From G963662655 sp963665015 (GTDB lineage Bacteria > Cloacimonadota > Cloacimonadia > Cloacimonadales > JAIOQZ01), in assembly GCA_963665015.2 (NCBI GenBank), contig CAXXSY010000004.1, forward strand, positions 2,046,001 to 2,110,000: 64,000 bases of DNA. The letters run 5' to 3'. The position numbers were made by a program, and so were the translations under genes. Below, one piece after another: positions 25,123 to 35,069 of this stretch. Position 1 is the first letter of the stretch. Each line of letters opens with the position of its first letter. Under the pieces are notes generated by a model that was not told where the DNA came from, made no database searches, and saw only the letters and a list, made by a program, of their open reading frames with translations.

Positions 25123-27807
25123 TCAAGCTTTTTCTCTCACCAACCCCTCGATCGTCATAGCGTCGGAGATTGCATCGTGGCGGATCAGGGCGTATTTCCA
25201 TGGTTTTCCATCTTGCGAAACAGAATACGCCGTCGCACGTTCACACCACTTTTCACCAGCTTCTTTCTTGGCTTTCACCTCATCCGTATCGATCATGTTG
25301 CTGGCTTTGGGTTCGAGCATGTAGATTGTATCGTCAGTTTCGGCAACGAAATCCGGCACGTACTCCTGCGGATCGAGCCCCAGCTTGTAGAATATCTGAA
25401 ACTGCCCCTTCACCGGTCGGAACCACTTCTGTGACTCACGATCCAGGATAACCGCAAGGCGTCTTTCGCTATCGGAATCGAATTTCTGGCAGTCGTAGAG
25501 GCAACGCTTGAAACCACCGAAGATCATCTGTTTGATTTGTGACTTCTCGGCAACCGGTTCATGGAAATCCAGGATCGCATCCTCGGCACGAATCGTGTAA
25601 GCGCTTTGCTTCAATTCTGTGTAGCCCTTGCTAACGGTAATCTCGTACTGTGTCACTTGATCCCATTGATGTTTGATCATTTCGGAATGGATGTAGTTTA
25701 CGAGTTGCTTCTGATGATACTGCAACACATTGATCACATCCTCTTCATCGCTCAGGTAACCTTGAAGATGCTCAACCATTTGCCCTGCCAGATCGTAAAG
25801 TAAGCCCGCATGCTCATCATAGCAAATGTCGTTGAAGTTCATGAGACCACGCACTAGATAATCTTGCAACCGTTCCTCACGATGGTCTCCATACTGAAGT
25901 GCTACGACCGTTCGCTTCTGCGTTCGAAGCTCCTGCATCAGGATATCATGCTCAACCGGCTGATAACTGATTGATGAACAGTCCAGCACAAACGGTTTGA
26001 ATCCCGTCGTCGCATCTCCCTTGGGCATGACGATGATTCGCGGGATATCAATCGTGTTCTTCACATATAGACTGGTCACCTTCTTCACAATTTCCTGGAT
26101 GTCCGGCTTTTCGACCAAATCCGGGATTTCAGGTTCCCCTGACGTCATGTACTCCGCTGTACGTTCTGCGATCCGATTTTGTACGGCGGGTTCCAGAAGT
26201 CTCTGCGATGATGATAGCTTCTCATGTTCGACGATCCTGTCGTAAACGAGTTTCGCGATATCCTGCTCAGCCTTGTTATTGAATATGGGATTCTGATTCG
26301 GGGTTTCCCCATCTGATGGATAAACCATCGAAGCTATCCGGGACTTGGAAACAACCGTTTTTTTCTTTGTTAGGTCCGATTGCTCAAGTATGACCGTCTT
26401 CATGTGAACCGGTGAGTCTGGTCGATTGGCTTCGTCAACGATCTCCTGGAATTTATCATGCGCCACAATGATCAATCGATCCAAATCTGGTCGCCCGGTG
26501 CGTTTCCCGTATGGAAGACGTAAACCACGTCCGATGGACTGCTCGATCAACACCCTTGCGTTGGCAGCGCGCAGTGGGACGATCGTATAAAGGTTCGTTA
26601 CATCCCATCCTTCCTTGAGCATATTCACATGGATCACAATCTCGGTCGGTTCATCTTCTTTCTCAACCGCAAGCAATCGCGAAATCATCTCGTCTTCCTT
26701 CGCACCGGTCTGGCTGGAATCCACCTGAATGACTTTGTCCTTGTATGATCCATCAAAGAATTGATCGGACTGAATCAGCTTGAGCAGCTTCGCGGCATGT
26801 GTCGTATCACGAGCAATAACCAGCATGAACGGTTTTACCAGAGGCTTTCCGGTTTCATTGTGATACGTCTTCAATTCTACCTTGGTATTCTCGTGCAATC
26901 GAACACCATCTTTGAGTTTGATCTCCTCAATCTGATCCTGGGTGTAATTTCCCGCAAAGAAGTTCTTCTGCGTGGCAACAACCGGTTCTTTCACATAGCC
27001 GTCTTCCATCGCACGGGCCAGATTGTAATCAACGATGATATTGTTGAAAAGGATGGGGCCTTTATTCGACTCGACATAAGGCGTTGCGGTGAGTTCCAGT
27101 CCGATAATGGGATTCAACTCATTGATTGCCCTTGCACCTGCCGAAGCACGGTAACGATGCGATTCATCCATGAGGAGCACCAGGTCGGGCAGCCCTGCCA
27201 GGTAGTCGAAATAGCTCTGGCCAATGTATTCCGAAAGCCGCTTGATGCGTGGCGATTTCCCTCCTCGCACTTCCGAATTGATCTTCGAGATGTTGAAGAT
27301 GTTGATGTGAACGGGTCCGACATCCTGAAACAGCACCCTTTGCCCTCTCAGATCGGCTTGATACTCGTCCCGCACACCGACGCCTGTCTCGTAGTCGTCG
27401 CCGGTAATGATCACCGGTGCCTGTTGCGCGAACTCGGCGATACCCTTGAACACGTATTTGGGCGTATTCGGGGTGAAATCCGTGATCAGCTTATTGTAGA
27501 TCGTCAGGTTGGGCGCAAGCACCATAAAATTCCTTTTGCCGTGCGCGAGGTAGAGGTAGCTGATGAAAGCCCCCATGAGCCGGGTCTTCCCCACACCGGT
27601 GGCAAGCGCGAAACACAGCGATGGAAACGATCTCTCGAAATCGGTTACCGATGGATATTCGCTGCTGATTGTATCCAGTGCAGATTGCAGGTTGGTGTTC
27701 TTCTCCAGCGGGATAATCTCCGTGATCCGATCCAGGACCTCCAGCGATTCCCGTTGTGGCGGACGCAGGCTCATTCGTCCGGAGATGGTGTTGACCAGGC
27801 GGTTCAT
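25123..27807 (-). CDS. res: Type III restriction enzyme, Res subunit
   Basis: 894 residues. Superfamily 2 helicase motor with a Q-motif-like PPQRES (16-21), Walker A ATGVGKT (69-75), Walker B LLMDESHRYR (DESH, 214-217) and motif VI QSIGRGLRLPYGKR (about 423-436). The C-terminus has a PD-(D/E)XK nuclease: Asp819, Glu832 and Lys834 in 'PDFVAETDD...LEPK'. This is the complete architecture of type III Res proteins, which translocate from an unmodified site and cleave DNA with Mod. Its start overlaps the mod stop by four bases (ATGA). Confidence 0.9.
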   Translation of the reverse strand: MNRLVNTISGRMSLRPPQRESLEVLDRITEIIPLEKNTNLQSALDTISSEYPSVTDFERSFPSLCFALATGVGKTRLMGAFISYLYLAHGKRNFMVLAPNLTIYNKLITDFTPNTPKYVFKGIAEFAQQAPVIITGDDYETGVGVRDEYQADLRGQRVLFQDVGPVHINIFNISKINSEVRGGKSPRIKRLSEYIGQSYFDYLAGLPDLVLLMDESHRYRASAGARAINELNPIIGLELTATPYVESNKGPILFNNIIVDYNLARAMEDGYVKEPVVATQKNFFAGNYTQDQIEEIKLKDGVRLHENTKVELKTYHNETGKPLVKPFMLVIARDTTHAAKLLKLIQSDQFFDGSYKDKVIQVDSSQTGAKEDEMISRLLAVEKEDEPTEIVIHVNMLKEGWDVTNLYTIVPLRAANARVLIEQSIGRGLRLPYGKRTGRPDLDRLIIVAHDKFQEIVDEANRPDSPVHMKTVILEQSDLTKKKTVVSKSRIASMVYPSDGETPNQNPIFNNKAEQDIAKLVYDRIVEHEKLSSSQRLLEPAVQNRIAERTAEYMTSGEPEIPDLVEKPDIQEIVKKVTSLYVKNTIDIPRIIVMPKGDATTGFKPFVLDCSSISYQPVEHDILMQELRTQKRTVVALQYGDHREERLQDYLVRGLMNFNDICYDEHAGLLYDLAGQMVEHLQGYLSDEEDVINVLQYHQKQLVNYIHSEMIKHQWDQVTQYEITVSKGYTELKQSAYTIRAEDAILDFHEPVAEKSQIKQMIFGGFKRCLYDCQKFDSDSERRLAVILDRESQKWFRPVKGQFQIFYKLGLDPQEYVPDFVAETDDTIYMLEPKASNMIDTDEVKAKKEAGEKWCERATAYSVSQDGKPWKYALIRHDAISDAMTIEGLVREKA

Positions 27808-29444
27808 TCATCACCTCCTTCTTCGAACAGCGTCATTTGTTTGACGATCGGATCCGGATTACCAGGCAAATTCTCCACCTTCAGGCTGTAATCGTCCTTA
27901 CCCCATTCGCAGCGACTGAGCACCGCCGGAGGGATCTTCCGGATGGTGAGATTCTCGAATTGATCCTCTTTGCAGCGGAAAGCAAGGCACATGACCAGCA
28001 AGGTCTGTTTCGTCCCAACCTCTTCCGATAGCGCCTGCAATTGCTCGAAACTCAGGTTTTGCGTTGTTATGTAGATAAAGTCGGTTTCGGAGGACGTCCC
28101 GTGCTGCCAGTAGATGCTGTCGCTGGGCTTGTATTGAAAACCTTCCAGCTTGCAGATCGCCTTGGCAAGCATCTCGGGATTGTACTCACGGTTGATGATC
28201 CAGTTGCCCCAACGGTCTTTCTCCAGCAGAGACGGAGCAAGGTCGTAGTAGCGGTATCCACCACCGCCTTTCCAGTTCACCGCCTTGCTGATGCCGCCCT
28301 GATCCGTGCCGTCGATCACCTGCTTGAGGCGCGGTACGCAGTGGGTGAAGCAATGATCCCCCAGCTCGATCCCGATCCATCTACGCCCCATCTTATGTGC
28401 TACTGCCGCCGTTGTACCGCTACCCAGGAATGAATCGAGGACGAGATCGCCGGGATTGGTAGAGATTGTAAGAATATGGCTTATCAATCCTTCCGGTTTT
28501 GGCGTTTTAAAGGCTTTTACATCGTGGAATATCTTCTTAACTTCTGCCTTTGATGTTCTATTGCTTCCGACTTGAGAGTTAGGAAAAATAGTCTCAGGTG
28601 GCCGCCCCTTGGTTTCGTCAGCGTAGATTTTATAGTATGGCGTCCAGCCATTTCTTCCGTTTACCCATTCGATTCTAAATGATTCTTCTTCAACCTTCTC
28701 TTTTCTCCATCTCCATGCACCATCTGAACCATCTTGTCGAATTGGGAATATTTCTGAACCATCAGGGCTGATTAGAGGATAGAACAAAGTTGGACGTGCT
28801 TCTCTCGAATCTCCTTGTCCCCCCATCGCTCTTAGTGGTTTTGTGTAGTACTTTCTCCCATCTTTATCAACACGATTATAATGCTTAGGTATTTCTTTGA
28901 GTCTGTTGAATTTCAGGTAACTGCGATCTTTTGCGTAGACAAGAATATGGTCATGTCGAACCGAAAAGAATTCAGCATCCATTCTTGGACTATCTGCCTT
29001 TTCCCAAATGACGTTTGCTATAAAATGTCCTCTACCAAAAATCTCATCGCAAATCACTTTACAGTAATGAGCTTCACTATCATCAAGATTGATCCAGATC
29101 GAACCATCGTTACTGAGTAGCTTGTATAGCGCTTCAATCCTATCCCGCATCAACCCAAGCCAAATACTGTGCTCTACTCCGTCATCGTAGTGATCGAAGG
29201 CGTTGCCGGTGTTGTAGGGCGGATCGATGTAGATGCACTTCACCTGCCCGGCGTATTCCTCTTCGAGAGCCTTGAGCGCGAGAAGGTTGTCCCCGTGGAT
29301 GAGGATATTGTCGAAGATGTCGTCCTGGGTCACGTGGTGCGGCGCGTGGTAACTGTATTGCGGGTTCTCGAGAAGGATGCGCGGCTCCAGCCGTGGCTTG
29401 TTCTCCTTCCCGATCCATGTCAGTTCGAGCTTTTGGTTGGGCAT
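27804..29444 (-). CDS. mod: Type III DNA adenine-N6 methyltransferase, Mod subunit
   Basis: 546 residues. The catalytic DPPYNTG (74-80) precedes the AdoMet-binding DSFLGSGTT (337-345), the order of beta-class amino methyltransferases such as type III Mod and EcoP15I-like enzymes. The middle (150-320) is the target recognition region; the C-terminal 170 residues interact with Res in this family. It methylates one strand of an asymmetric site and guides Res. 15 bp separate its start from the end of the ATPase gene. The recognition site cannot be read from sequence. Confidence 0.92.
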   Translation of the reverse strand: MPNQKLELTWIGKENKPRLEPRILLENPQYSYHAPHHVTQDDIFDNILIHGDNLLALKALEEEYAGQVKCIYIDPPYNTGNAFDHYDDGVEHSIWLGLMRDRIEALYKLLSNDGSIWINLDDSEAHYCKVICDEIFGRGHFIANVIWEKADSPRMDAEFFSVRHDHILVYAKDRSYLKFNRLKEIPKHYNRVDKDGRKYYTKPLRAMGGQGDSREARPTLFYPLISPDGSEIFPIRQDGSDGAWRWRKEKVEEESFRIEWVNGRNGWTPYYKIYADETKGRPPETIFPNSQVGSNRTSKAEVKKIFHDVKAFKTPKPEGLISHILTISTNPGDLVLDSFLGSGTTAAVAHKMGRRWIGIELGDHCFTHCVPRLKQVIDGTDQGGISKAVNWKGGGGYRYYDLAPSLLEKDRWGNWIINREYNPEMLAKAICKLEGFQYKPSDSIYWQHGTSSETDFIYITTQNLSFEQLQALSEEVGTKQTLLVMCLAFRCKEDQFENLTIRKIPPAVLSRCEWGKDDYSLKVENLPGNPDPIVKQMTLFEEGGDE

Positions 29445-29459
29445 AGGGATTCGTCCTTG

Positions 29460-31802
29460 TTATCGTGGTATTGAGTAAGGATACATTCTCTTCTTTTTGC
29501 TTTTCGTTGTCCAGAAGGAATTACCGTCTCGTAGTGGAAGTTCACTCGATTCTGCACAGATAAGAGCATCTGCAAAAGCGATAGTCTTCTTGGCGAAATC
29601 TTCTACATCATGATCACTAACTTCCTGCTCTGAAGTGTTGAAATGAGCACCGACCTGATTACGAATCCAGTTCATATCATAAATTGCGTCAAACAATGGT
29701 TTTAAGTCGATGGAGTTCGCTTGACCATCCTTCTCATCGAATTCGATACGCCATACTTCTTTCAGGCGCTTCGGAATCGCGCTCAAATACTCTACAAGGG
29801 TGAAATCGTTTCGCTTCTTTCTTGGAAGCCGCAATTGATACACCAAGGCTATCTTATCAAAGATACACTCAAGTATAATGCCTGCTTTTGACGCAATTCT
29901 TTGTCGATCGAAATATTTGTCGCTTATCAGAGTTTTCAACGTGTCCAGATCAGGAGTCACCTCGATAGCCCTGATTCCATTATTAGGTGACCAAAGGCTG
30001 TTCAACTCGATGACCTGAACCTTTTGGTTTGCTGCTTGATGTTGTTGATATCTTTCCTTCCAACTTCTTGAGTGAGATGTCATAATGATTTTTTTAAATT
30101 CACTCGCCAGCTGGTCTATGAGATCGATAAAACGTTCGAAGTGGGCACTATCGACAGAAGTAAGAACATCGTCTAAGATGATTGCTTCATGTTCGTATTT
30201 CTTGGCAAGAGCAACGAAAATACAAATACCGAGTGTGTCCAAATGTGATTCACTATAGTACGCTTGTGGCTTGACCTCTTGCCTGGTATGGAATTGTGCA
30301 GAAAGGTCTAATGAGCCTTTGCGATTATCATGGATAACGAATTGGAGATTGCCGATATTCTCTCCGGGGTGTATGATTTGATACAGACGATTGACATCAT
30401 TGCTAATAGCATCAAGAATACCGGAAATGTATGCTTTACGTTTGTCTTCGTAGATTTTCAGAGCTTGCTCTATCCTTTGCACCTGTATTTCGGCTTTCTG
30501 AGATTCCACTTTGCTTAGCTTGAGTTTCTCGAACTTGTCAGCGATAAGATCATGAGACTGGATTGTTTTATCAATAGCCTGTCTCACCTTCTCTGTTTTC
30601 ATTTCCCATTGGGCATGAGCCAATTGCTCAAAAACATGGTCAATCTGTTCATCTGTGATTTCTTCATTCTCGGACGTGATTGTCTTGAGAAGAATATGTA
30701 AGTGTGATGCAATCGCTGAAATGCCTTCGTGTATATCGCTATTACCGATTAACGCTGTAATGGCATCGAACGCTTTTACCATGCCCTGAAGAAGTTTGTT
30801 CACTTGTAGTTGCTTTGCTTTCTGAGAAATCTCCAAAGCACGTTTTTGCGAACTCACGCTTTTAAGTGCTTTCGATAGTGCCTCCATGGACTGTATCTGG
30901 TCCTTGATGCCTTTTGACACTTTTGTGGTATCAATGATGTTACCACAAACAGGGCATGCCTTGACATCCTGATTCTTCTCGAAGAATTCAGAGGCTTTCT
31001 GAAGCACCTCAAGTAATTGTTCTTTTCCTGCATCAGCTTTTTCCCGTGCATTGGTTAATGCGGTCTCTGCTTCTCTAAGAAGATTCGCCTTTGTAATTGT
31101 GTCATCTCTTTTCTCAATCCAGGAATCCTTCTCCTCACTAACGAGGGATAAAGCACTGGACACATCATTGTATTGCGTTTGCAGTTGTCGCTGACTTGAT
31201 AAATCGATTGCACTTTGGTTTTCAGCCCATAATCCACAATCCCCATTGGGTGAACCGGCTTGCTCCCATAGCTGAAAAAGTTCTTGCTCTGTAGATGACT
31301 TCCTTTCAACAGAACTGTTGAATTCCTTTTTCTTGTCAGTGAATGCACTACGGAGATTATCTTCGGCTTTCTGTACATTGGGTATTTCGAAGAACTCCTT
31401 AACTGCGTTGTAACGTTCGGCGGGTTTAGATGCAACTAGCTTGAGTATTTGAGATCGTCTAAGTACACCCATGTTGAATGGAACTGCCCCCGTCAAATCT
31501 CCAGCATTTTTGCCCTTCATTTTACGTTGCAATCGTTTTCCCTGATAATCGACTGTAACTTTGACATCTGAGTTACTCTTGCCAATCGTGACCAAGTCTG
31601 AGAATCCTGCTCCACTAATTTCAGCTAACGAACCACTATCACCAAGAAATAGAAAAGAGAGAGCATCGACGATCGAGGATTTACCTGAGCCATTTTCACC
31701 GAATATGAATGTGATTTCTTTATTGAGGTCAAGCTCAATAGAACAGGGTTTTGTAGCCCCTCGGAAGTTTTCCATGGTAAGTTTCATCATATCATTCTTC
31801 AT
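29460..31802 (-). CDS. SMC/Rad50-like AAA ATPase with zinc hook and C-terminal R-x5-H domain
   Basis: 780 residues. Head domain: Walker A GENGSGKSS (35-43), an ABC-like signature near YSESHLDTLG (516-525) and Walker B AIILDDVLTSVD (540-551), followed by an H-loop MTSHS. Between the halves is a coiled coil interrupted by CPVC (283-286), a Rad50-like zinc hook of which one CxxC per chain suffices for dimer bridging. Residues 600-770 are an extra helical domain with WIRNQVGAHFN (about 712-722), an R-x5-H arrangement reminiscent of HEPN ribonucleases. This resembles the logic of RloC/PrrC, which are ATPase-gated RNases tied to restriction loci, but the similarity is by layout only. Its ATG overlaps the small gene's end by 11 bp. 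Confidence 0.72.
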   Translation of the reverse strand: MKNDMMKLTMENFRGATKPCSIELDLNKEITFIFGENGSGKSSIVDALSFLFLGDSGSLAEISGAGFSDLVTIGKSNSDVKVTVDYQGKRLQRKMKGKNAGDLTGAVPFNMGVLRRSQILKLVASKPAERYNAVKEFFEIPNVQKAEDNLRSAFTDKKKEFNSSVERKSSTEQELFQLWEQAGSPNGDCGLWAENQSAIDLSSQRQLQTQYNDVSSALSLVSEEKDSWIEKRDDTITKANLLREAETALTNAREKADAGKEQLLEVLQKASEFFEKNQDVKACPVCGNIIDTTKVSKGIKDQIQSMEALSKALKSVSSQKRALEISQKAKQLQVNKLLQGMVKAFDAITALIGNSDIHEGISAIASHLHILLKTITSENEEITDEQIDHVFEQLAHAQWEMKTEKVRQAIDKTIQSHDLIADKFEKLKLSKVESQKAEIQVQRIEQALKIYEDKRKAYISGILDAISNDVNRLYQIIHPGENIGNLQFVIHDNRKGSLDLSAQFHTRQEVKPQAYYSESHLDTLGICIFVALAKKYEHEAIILDDVLTSVDSAHFERFIDLIDQLASEFKKIIMTSHSRSWKERYQQHQAANQKVQVIELNSLWSPNNGIRAIEVTPDLDTLKTLISDKYFDRQRIASKAGIILECIFDKIALVYQLRLPRKKRNDFTLVEYLSAIPKRLKEVWRIEFDEKDGQANSIDLKPLFDAIYDMNWIRNQVGAHFNTSEQEVSDHDVEDFAKKTIAFADALICAESSELPLRDGNSFWTTKSKKKRMYPYSIPR

Positions 31803-31989
31803 GGTTATTCTCCTCGGTGGCTAGTTCAATCTCTAACCTCCAGTCTTCTTGTGAGATTCCCCCTGTTGATATCTTTCTAATGAATTCTGCAGAATTCTTT
31901 TTCCGAATAAGGCCTTTAGCAATTAATTCTTCCACAATCTCTTTCGCGAGGGTCACTTCTGGATATTCTTTTTCGTCATGCTTACTCAT
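31792..31989 (-). CDS. Small helical protein coupled to the ATPase
   Basis: 65 residues, highly charged ('KEIVEELIAKGLIRKKNSAEFIRKISTG'), no recognised family. Its start lies 27 bp after the SNF2 helicase gene and its end overlaps the ATPase start by 11 bp (GAGGAG there serves as that gene's ribosome site). The conserved operon position suggests a subunit or regulator of the ATPase. Confidence 0.6.
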   Translation of the reverse strand: MSKHDEKEYPEVTLAKEIVEELIAKGLIRKKNSAEFIRKISTGGISQEDWRLEIELATEENNHEE

Positions 31990-32016
31990 GCTTCCTCCAC
32001 GGGTAATCTCATCCCA

Positions 32017-34872
32017 TTAGTGTATTTGCCACTTAACACTGAACAGCACCTCTTTCGAGGTCTGCTGAACCAGTTTATTCTCGATTTCTTTGATGAAGTT
32101 GTCGCGTTTCCGATCGATGTCATCCTGTGCATCAAACAATGACCTTCTCTTCTGGCTTCTTTGGGTTTCGAGAGCTCGGAGCTTTCGCTGCCCTTCGAGC
32201 TTCTCTTCCAGGGTTGGGGAAAGGGTTGTTGCACGGCGCACGTCTCTGATTTCCCTGTCGATATCCTTGATTTCCCTTTCGAGCTCGGATTTCATATCTT
32301 CCGCCCATTCGTCCAGCTTCATTGCCTCGGTATCGTAGAACTGGGTATTCCTTTTCTCAACCTCTTTCTGTATAGCTTCATACCGTCCCGTGAGGCGTTC
32401 GTGGCAGGACTCATCAAAGAGGATTTCGGTCAAATCCTGCTCCATTGTGGCGGGGACATCGAACATTCTTCGGGCAATTTCCGGATCAATGATTTCTCCG
32501 ACATCCGTGCAGCAATCGAGAACGATGTATTCTTCCGTCATATTCATAGATTCGATCGTGAATAGCACTGCTCGCACTACACCTGACTGCCCGATATAAG
32601 GTTCGAGAGACGTGATTTTACCCTCATACTCGCTGAGGTGGAAGGAAATGGACGCTGGTTGTAATTCGCGCCTTTTCGCCCTTTTCAGAAGGTATTGCGC
32701 CATCGGATGTGAGGGTCTGTACAGCATCGCATGGCCGGATCTCCGCGGTAATTCGTACAGGCCCAAGTCGAATTGTTTGCCGTCCGGATTTGAAAGCAAT
32801 GTGAAGGATGACTCCGAGTTGAATTGCGCATGATCGCCCAATTCGATTTTCGTGAACCGTATCAGAAGCTGTTCAAACTTCGTCAGGCATTCATTGGATC
32901 TTTTATCCCGGACTCGCAGCTTCTCCCTGACTTCATCGTCGAAGTTTTCCAGCAACTTCTGACTCGTCTGCGTCATTTCATCATCGATTTCCTGGGACAT
33001 CTCTTCACGGAGCTTCGCAAACGCTTGCTCGATCTCTTCCTCCGTTCTGCATTTCTGATAGATATCCACAATCCGTTTCTCGAAATCTACACCCGACTCA
33101 ATTGAGCCAAGAACCTCGTCGCTCGATCCGAATACACCTTCGAACAGCTTGAATTTCTCGGAGAGCAGTTCGAATACACGCTTATCAGCGGCGTTCTTGG
33201 TATTCAGGAAATTGACGACGACAACATCATGCTTCTGACCATAGCGATGGCAACGACCAATCCTCTGCTCAACCCGCTGAGGATTCCAGGGCAGATCATA
33301 ATTCACCACCAATGAGCAAAACTGCAAGTTGATACCCTCTGCACCGGCTTCGGTTGCAATCATGATTTTCCCTTCATCACGGAAATAATCTACGATTGCT
33401 GAGCGTTTGTCCGCTGTTCGACTCCCCGTAACTCGATCAGTACCTTTGTTTTTCTCTTTCCAATCCTGATAGATTGTCTTCAATCGTTCATCGTTGTTGG
33501 ACCCGTTGAATAGCACGATTCCTTCAGAGAACGGGCTGTCGGAAAGCAAATCGACCAAGTAGTTCTGCGTCCTTTTCGATTCGGTAAAGATGATTACCTT
33601 CTGAGGTACTCCAAATTCTTCAGCATACTCAAACGCCCGTTGCAAAACCTGAAGTAAGGCTTGACCTTTTTCATTGATTTTGATCGATTCTGCCAAGTCA
33701 CGGTATTCTTTAAGATCATCAATCTCCTTCTTGAGCGCAATGATATCGGAATCCGTTAGAACTTCATCCTGGGAATCCTCTTCCCATTCATCGGACTCCT
33801 CTGTGTATGATTCGAAATCTTCGGACAATTCCTGAGCAATGATGTCCTGTGCTTCTTCGTGTCGATTCAGCTTGGCTAAAAGACGCTTTCTCATCGTGTC
33901 CAGAGCGCCGGCAATCGCGTAGGATGAAGAGGCTAGTTGTTTCCGTAACACCAGGATGATAAGTGTTCGTTGGCTGTTCGGCAAAGCCTGAAGGTTTTCA
34001 CGTCGTAAATACTCCGAAACAAGATCGTACAGCCTCATCTCTGTTTCGCTTGGTGTAAATTCTTGAAGCATGGGGTGCCGTTTGGTGTATTTGATATAAG
34101 GCTCAACCTGCCTGCGAAGTGTGCGATGGCAGAATGGCTTGATTCGTAAACGCAGATGTTCGAATACTCCCTTGTCTCTTACCTTGGCATACCTGTCACG
34201 GAAACTCTTGACGTCTCCAAATGCCTGGTCATCCAGAATACTTATCAATCCGTATAACTCAAGGAGTGAGTTTTGCAAAGGTGTTGCTGTTAATAGTAAT
34301 TTCTGACTACTTCGCAGAGTGCTTTTCAGCACGTTTCCGATCACGTTTGATGGCTTGTAAACATTCCGAAGTCTGTGCGCTTCGTCAATTACAACGAGAT
34401 CCCATGGTATGCTTCGAATATCTTCAGCCTTCGACTTCGCGAAATGATAAGAACAAATGATGATCTTATCACTGCTGAATGGATTGATATTGCGCTTCTT
34501 CAGTATCTGGTTGTAGGTTTTTGATTCAAGGATGGAAGAATCCAGGAAGAATTTATCCGCCAGCTCCTGGTACCACTGCTTCCTGAGATTTGCCGGTGTG
34601 ATGATCAGGATTTTCCTCTTTCGCTCAGCCCATCGTTGAGAAATAACAAGCCCAGCCTCAATCGTTTTTCCCAAGCCCACTTCATCGGCTAAGATTACAC
34701 CTTTTGTGAGTGGAGAATGAAAAGGGAATAACGCGGCATCTATCTGGTGTGGATTCAGGTCGATTGTAGCATCAGCCAGAGTTCCTGTCATTTTCTCAAG
34801 ACTATCAGATGCACATCGGCGCATCAACTCAGTAGCAAAAAGCTTGGAATGGTATTTCGTCTGTGCTTCCAT
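32017..34872 (-). CDS. SNF2-family helicase/translocase of the type III locus
   Basis: 951 residues. SF2 motor of the SNF2/RapA type: Walker A ADEVGLGKT (62-70), DEAH (163-166), motif III LLLTATPLQNS, and motif VI QRIGRCHRYGQ (535-545). The inter-motif region (350-400) is very acidic and the C-terminal 300 residues are helical and coiled. Such proteins move along double-stranded DNA without unwinding it and appear in DISARM, BREX-like and other defence operons. It is the first gene of the unit SNF2, small protein, ATPase, Mod, Res. TTGACA lies on the minus strand about 130 bp upstream; the -10 is not clear. The 197 bp to the next pseudogene holds only this leader. Confidence 0.85.
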   Translation of the reverse strand: MEAQTKYHSKLFATELMRRCASDSLEKMTGTLADATIDLNPHQIDAALFPFHSPLTKGVILADEVGLGKTIEAGLVISQRWAERKRKILIITPANLRKQWYQELADKFFLDSSILESKTYNQILKKRNINPFSSDKIIICSYHFAKSKAEDIRSIPWDLVVIDEAHRLRNVYKPSNVIGNVLKSTLRSSQKLLLTATPLQNSLLELYGLISILDDQAFGDVKSFRDRYAKVRDKGVFEHLRLRIKPFCHRTLRRQVEPYIKYTKRHPMLQEFTPSETEMRLYDLVSEYLRRENLQALPNSQRTLIILVLRKQLASSSYAIAGALDTMRKRLLAKLNRHEEAQDIIAQELSEDFESYTEESDEWEEDSQDEVLTDSDIIALKKEIDDLKEYRDLAESIKINEKGQALLQVLQRAFEYAEEFGVPQKVIIFTESKRTQNYLVDLLSDSPFSEGIVLFNGSNNDERLKTIYQDWKEKNKGTDRVTGSRTADKRSAIVDYFRDEGKIMIATEAGAEGINLQFCSLVVNYDLPWNPQRVEQRIGRCHRYGQKHDVVVVNFLNTKNAADKRVFELLSEKFKLFEGVFGSSDEVLGSIESGVDFEKRIVDIYQKCRTEEEIEQAFAKLREEMSQEIDDEMTQTSQKLLENFDDEVREKLRVRDKRSNECLTKFEQLLIRFTKIELGDHAQFNSESSFTLLSNPDGKQFDLGLYELPRRSGHAMLYRPSHPMAQYLLKRAKRRELQPASISFHLSEYEGKITSLEPYIGQSGVVRAVLFTIESMNMTEEYIVLDCCTDVGEIIDPEIARRMFDVPATMEQDLTEILFDESCHERLTGRYEAIQKEVEKRNTQFYDTEAMKLDEWAEDMKSELEREIKDIDREIRDVRRATTLSPTLEEKLEGQRKLRALETQRSQKRRSLFDAQDDIDRKRDNFIKEIENKLVQQTSKEVLFSVKWQIH

Positions 34873-35069
34873 CCAATATCCTTATCTGTAAACCTGGTCG
34901 TTGATCAAGCAATTCAAATAAAATCAATAGAGGCAGACAGCTGATTATTAACCATTAGGAATTTTCGGTTCATTCTTGTCAAATCCATTATTAAGCAGAT
35001 AGAGATCGAATAGCACCTCCAGAAATACTGTTTGCATTTTGAACTCGATCACTCGCCCGTACCAAGCAT

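Noticed and set aside
32017..34872. DISARM or BREX assignment for the SNF2 operon
   Set aside because: No DrmA/B/C or PglZ/BrxC-like genes are present; the methyltransferase is a typical type III Mod with its own Res.
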